Below are positions 6,504 to 8,090 of a stretch of DNA of 8,090 bases, one piece after another; within the stretch, counting starts at the first letter, position 1, and every line of letters begins with the position of its first letter. A model generated the notes under the pieces. It did no database searches. It saw nothing but the letters and a program-made list of their open reading frames with translations, and had not been told where the DNA came from. The position numbers and the translations under genes are program-made. This stretch comes from Flavobacteriaceae bacterium (GTDB lineage Bacteria > Bacteroidota > Bacteroidia > Flavobacteriales > Flavobacteriaceae), in contig JAESTG010000100.1 of NCBI GenBank assembly GCA_016763715.1, positions 1 through 8,090 on the forward strand, in the 5' to 3' direction.

Positions 6504-7757
6504 TTATTCGTCTAACTTCTTGAAAAGCACACAAGCATTATGACCTCCAAATCCGAAGGTATTACTCATGGCAAAATTAATCTCTCTCTCCTGCGCCTTG
6601 TTTAGCGTCAAATTGGGTGAAGGATCAATATTCTCGTCCACAGTGGTGTGGTTAATGGTTGGCGGAACTAGATTGTTCTGCATGGCAAGAATCGACGCAA
6701 TCGCCTCGATGGCTCCAGCAGCTCCTAATAAGTGCCCAGTCATCGATTTGGTAGAGTTGATATTAATTGTATTGGTATGTTGCCCAAATATTTTTGAGAT
6801 AGCCTTTAGTTCGGCCACATCACCTAATGGTGTTGATGTTCCATGGGTATTGATAGCATCTACTAAATCTGGAGTAATTCCAGCATCATTCAAGCAATTA
6901 ATCATTACACGTTCTACCCCAATTCCATCTGGATGTGGTGCCGTCATGTGATATGCATCACTTGACATTCCACCTCCAACAACTTCGGCATAAATTTTTG
7001 CTCCCCTTTTTTTAGCGTGCTCATATTCTTCTAGGACTAATGCTCCTGCACCTTCTCCCAATACAAATCCATCCCGTGTAGCGTCGAACGGACGTGAAGC
7101 CGTTTTTAGGCTATCGTTTCTAGTGGATAGCGCGTGCATGGCATTGAAACCTCCCATACCAGCCATGGTCACTGCTGCTTCACTACCCCCAGTAATAATA
7201 ACGTCACAATGCCCTAATCGAATATAGTTCAATGCGTCAATCATTGCATTGGCCGCAGAAGCACACGCAGATACCGTAGTATAGTTTGGCCCCATATACC
7301 CATGCTTAATAGAGATATTACCAGGCGCAATATCTGCTATCATTTTAGGAATAAAGAAGGGGTTGAAACGTGGTGTTCCATCCCCTTCTGCAAAATTTAT
7401 AACTTCATTTTGAAAAGTCTCCAATCCACCAATACCTGCGCCCCAAATCACACCAACTCTAAATTTGTCTATGTAATCCAAGTCGATTTTGGCATCTTTT
7501 ATCGCCTCATCACTAGATACCAATGCATATTGTGCAAATCGATCTAGTTTTCTGGCTTCTTTTCTATCAAAATGATTTAATGGATCAAAATTCTTAATTT
7601 CACAAGCGAATTTCGTTTTGAACTTTTCAGTATCAAAATAGGTGATAGGCGCACAACCACTCTTGCCATTTTTAAGTCCTTCCCAGTATTCTGAGACTGT
7701 ATTACCAATGGGTGTAAGGGCACCAAGACCTGTTACTACTACTCGCTTTAGCTCCAT
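6504..7757 (-). CDS. fabF: Beta-ketoacyl-ACP synthase II
   Basis: This 417-residue condensing enzyme of type II fatty acid synthesis joins malonyl-ACP to a growing acyl-ACP. It begins with VVVTGLGALTPIGNT (6-20). The catalytic triad is complete: C165 in TVSACASAANA, H304 in NTHGTSTPLGD and H342 in KSMTGHLLGAAGAIEA, with the conserved K337. The C-terminal gate loop GFGGHNA (402-408) is present, and the GxG-rich regions are intact. The Cys-His-His set and the length favour FabF over FabH (Cys-His-Asn). FabB is an alternative paralogue, but the position directly behind acpP is the usual one for fabF. The gene starts 12 bases after the acpP stop and ends 5 bases before rnc, so it is cotranscribed with both. 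Confidence 0.97.
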   Translation of the reverse strand: MELKRVVVTGLGALTPIGNTVSEYWEGLKNGKSGCAPITYFDTEKFKTKFACEIKNFDPLNHFDRKEARKLDRFAQYALVSSDEAIKDAKIDLDYIDKFRVGVIWGAGIGGLETFQNEVINFAEGDGTPRFNPFFIPKMIADIAPGNISIKHGYMGPNYTTVSACASAANAMIDALNYIRLGHCDVIITGGSEAAVTMAGMGGFNAMHALSTRNDSLKTASRPFDATRDGFVLGEGAGALVLEEYEHAKKRGAKIYAEVVGGGMSSDAYHMTAPHPDGIGVERVMINCLNDAGITPDLVDAINTHGTSTPLGDVAELKAISKIFGQHTNTININSTKSMTGHLLGAAGAIEAIASILAMQNNLVPPTINHTTVDENIDPSPNLTLNKAQEREINFAMSNTFGFGGHNACVLFKKLDE

Positions 7758-7769
7758 ATAGAAGTGTTA

Positions 7770-8003
7770 TTATTTAGCTTTTTCTATATATGAAACGGCT
7801 TGACCAACTGTAGCAATGTTTTCAGCTTGATCGTCTGGGATTTGAATATCAAATTCCTTTTCAAATTCCATAATAAGTTCAACTGTATCTAACGAGTCTG
7901 CTCCTAAGTCGTTGGTGAAGCTAGCTTCGGTTACAACTTCATTTTCGTCAACACCTAATTTGTCTACGATAATCGCTTTAACTCTTGATGCAATGTCTGA
8001 CAT
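7770..8003 (-). CDS. acpP: Acyl carrier protein
   Basis: The 77-residue acidic protein has the normal ACP length and the phosphopantetheine attachment motif [12 protein letters not shown], with the modified serine at S37. It carries growing acyl chains for the fatty acid synthase, including the FabF encoded next to it. Helix II/III residues [21 protein letters not shown] are typical for bacterial AcpP. It is the first gene of the minus-strand operon acpP-fabF-rnc-pyk and has a promoter-like element 33 bases upstream. The leader before the ATG is A/T-rich with no Shine-Dalgarno sequence, as usual in Bacteroidetes. Confidence 0.98.
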   Translation of the reverse strand: MSDIASRVKAIIVDKLGVDENEVVTEASFTNDLGADSLDTVELIMEFEKEFDIQIPDDQAENIATVGQAVSYIEKAK

Positions 8004-8035
8004 AATTCTTAATTTTTAGATTTAATTATAAGTGG

Positions 8036-8064
8036 CAAAAATAAAATATTTTAATTTAAAACAA
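8036..8064 (-). promoter_or_regulatory. Promoter of the acpP-fabF-rnc-pyk operon
   Basis: On the minus strand, TTG (8064-8062) is followed by 18 bases and TATTTTTG (8043-8036). This is a full match to the Bacteroidetes sigma-ABfr-type consensus TTG-N17-23-TAnnTTTG. It predicts a transcript start near 8029 and a leader of about 26 bases ahead of the acpP ATG. The flanking DNA is A/T-rich, which lowers the weight of the match, but spacing and position are both right. Confidence 0.68.
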
Positions 8065-8086
8065 CACATTATAAATAAAATGTGTT
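8063..8086. repeat. Inverted repeat overlapping the acpP promoter -33 region
   Basis: AACACATT (8063-8070) and AATGTGTT (8079-8086) are perfect 8-base inverted arms separated by ATAAATAA. The inner arm covers two bases of the predicted -33 TTG, so a protein bound here could block or help RNA polymerase. It could equally be part of the upstream neighbour's end. There is no run of T's after it that would make it a terminator. The repeat is seen directly; an operator role is inference. Confidence 0.45.
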
Positions 8087-8090
8087 CTCA

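Noticed and set aside
6499..6534. Upstream in-frame start of rnc at 6534
   Set aside because: It overlaps fabF by 31 bases and adds 12 residues not typical of the family; ATG 6498 sits 5 bases after the fabF stop.
6568..6951. Plus-strand open frame of 127 codons inside fabF
   Set aside because: Antisense shadow of the conserved FabF C-terminal half; no independent signal.
1..8090. CRISPR array, tandem repeats, tRNA/rRNA genes, insertion sequence ends or attachment sites
   Set aside because: Read through on both strands without finding spaced direct repeats, cloverleaf-like sequence, transposase frames or terminal inverted repeats.

Overview
The window is AT-rich chromosomal DNA from a member of the Bacteroidetes, most likely the family Flavobacteriaceae. 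Four things point there. The acpP-fabF-rnc-IPExxxVDY-pyk gene order is one I recall from flavobacteria. An IPExxxVDY-family protein is present. Start codons lack clear Shine-Dalgarno sequences and sit behind A/T-rich leaders. The best promoter is a TTG-N18-TATTTTTG element that fits the Bacteroidetes consensus TTG...TAnnTTTG. There are no RNA genes, CRISPR arrays, insertion sequences or phage genes, and most of the window is ordinary core genome.

Layout. Bases 1-204 (+) are the C-terminal end of a CutC-family protein. It converges with, and overlaps by 9 bases, a three-gene minus-strand cluster running from 1576 to 196: a VOC/glyoxalase-fold protein, a CYTH/triphosphate-tunnel protein (ATGA overlap with the VOC gene) and a predicted lipoprotein with a YCII-like domain. 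Divergently, dinB (DNA polymerase IV) runs from 1620 to 2726 (+) and ends in a beta-clamp-binding motif. After a 113-base gap comes an SH3-domain lipoprotein gene (2840-3651, +) whose reading frame is broken once near 3182-3190. A 15-bp perfect hairpin (3671-3704) lies between it and the convergent pyk gene.

The right half is one minus-strand operon read from about 8036 down to 3727: acpP, fabF, rnc, pyk. It joins fatty acid synthesis (acyl carrier protein and ketoacyl-ACP synthase II), double-stranded RNA processing (RNase III) and the last step of glycolysis (pyruvate kinase). Spacings are very tight: 12 bases, 5 bases and 0 bases.

The two strongest observations are these. First, the rnc reading frame does not stop after the dsRNA-binding domain. 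It runs through a 39-residue linker straight into a complete IPExxxVDY protein, giving a predicted 447-residue RNase III-IPExxxVDY fusion. Second, the SH3 lipoprotein carries a single frameshift that one added base would repair. Smaller points are an Asn at an expected RNase III metal-ligand position, a palindrome over the acpP promoter, and long A/T runs in the IPExxxVDY half of the fusion. I see no complete new defence or mobile system here.
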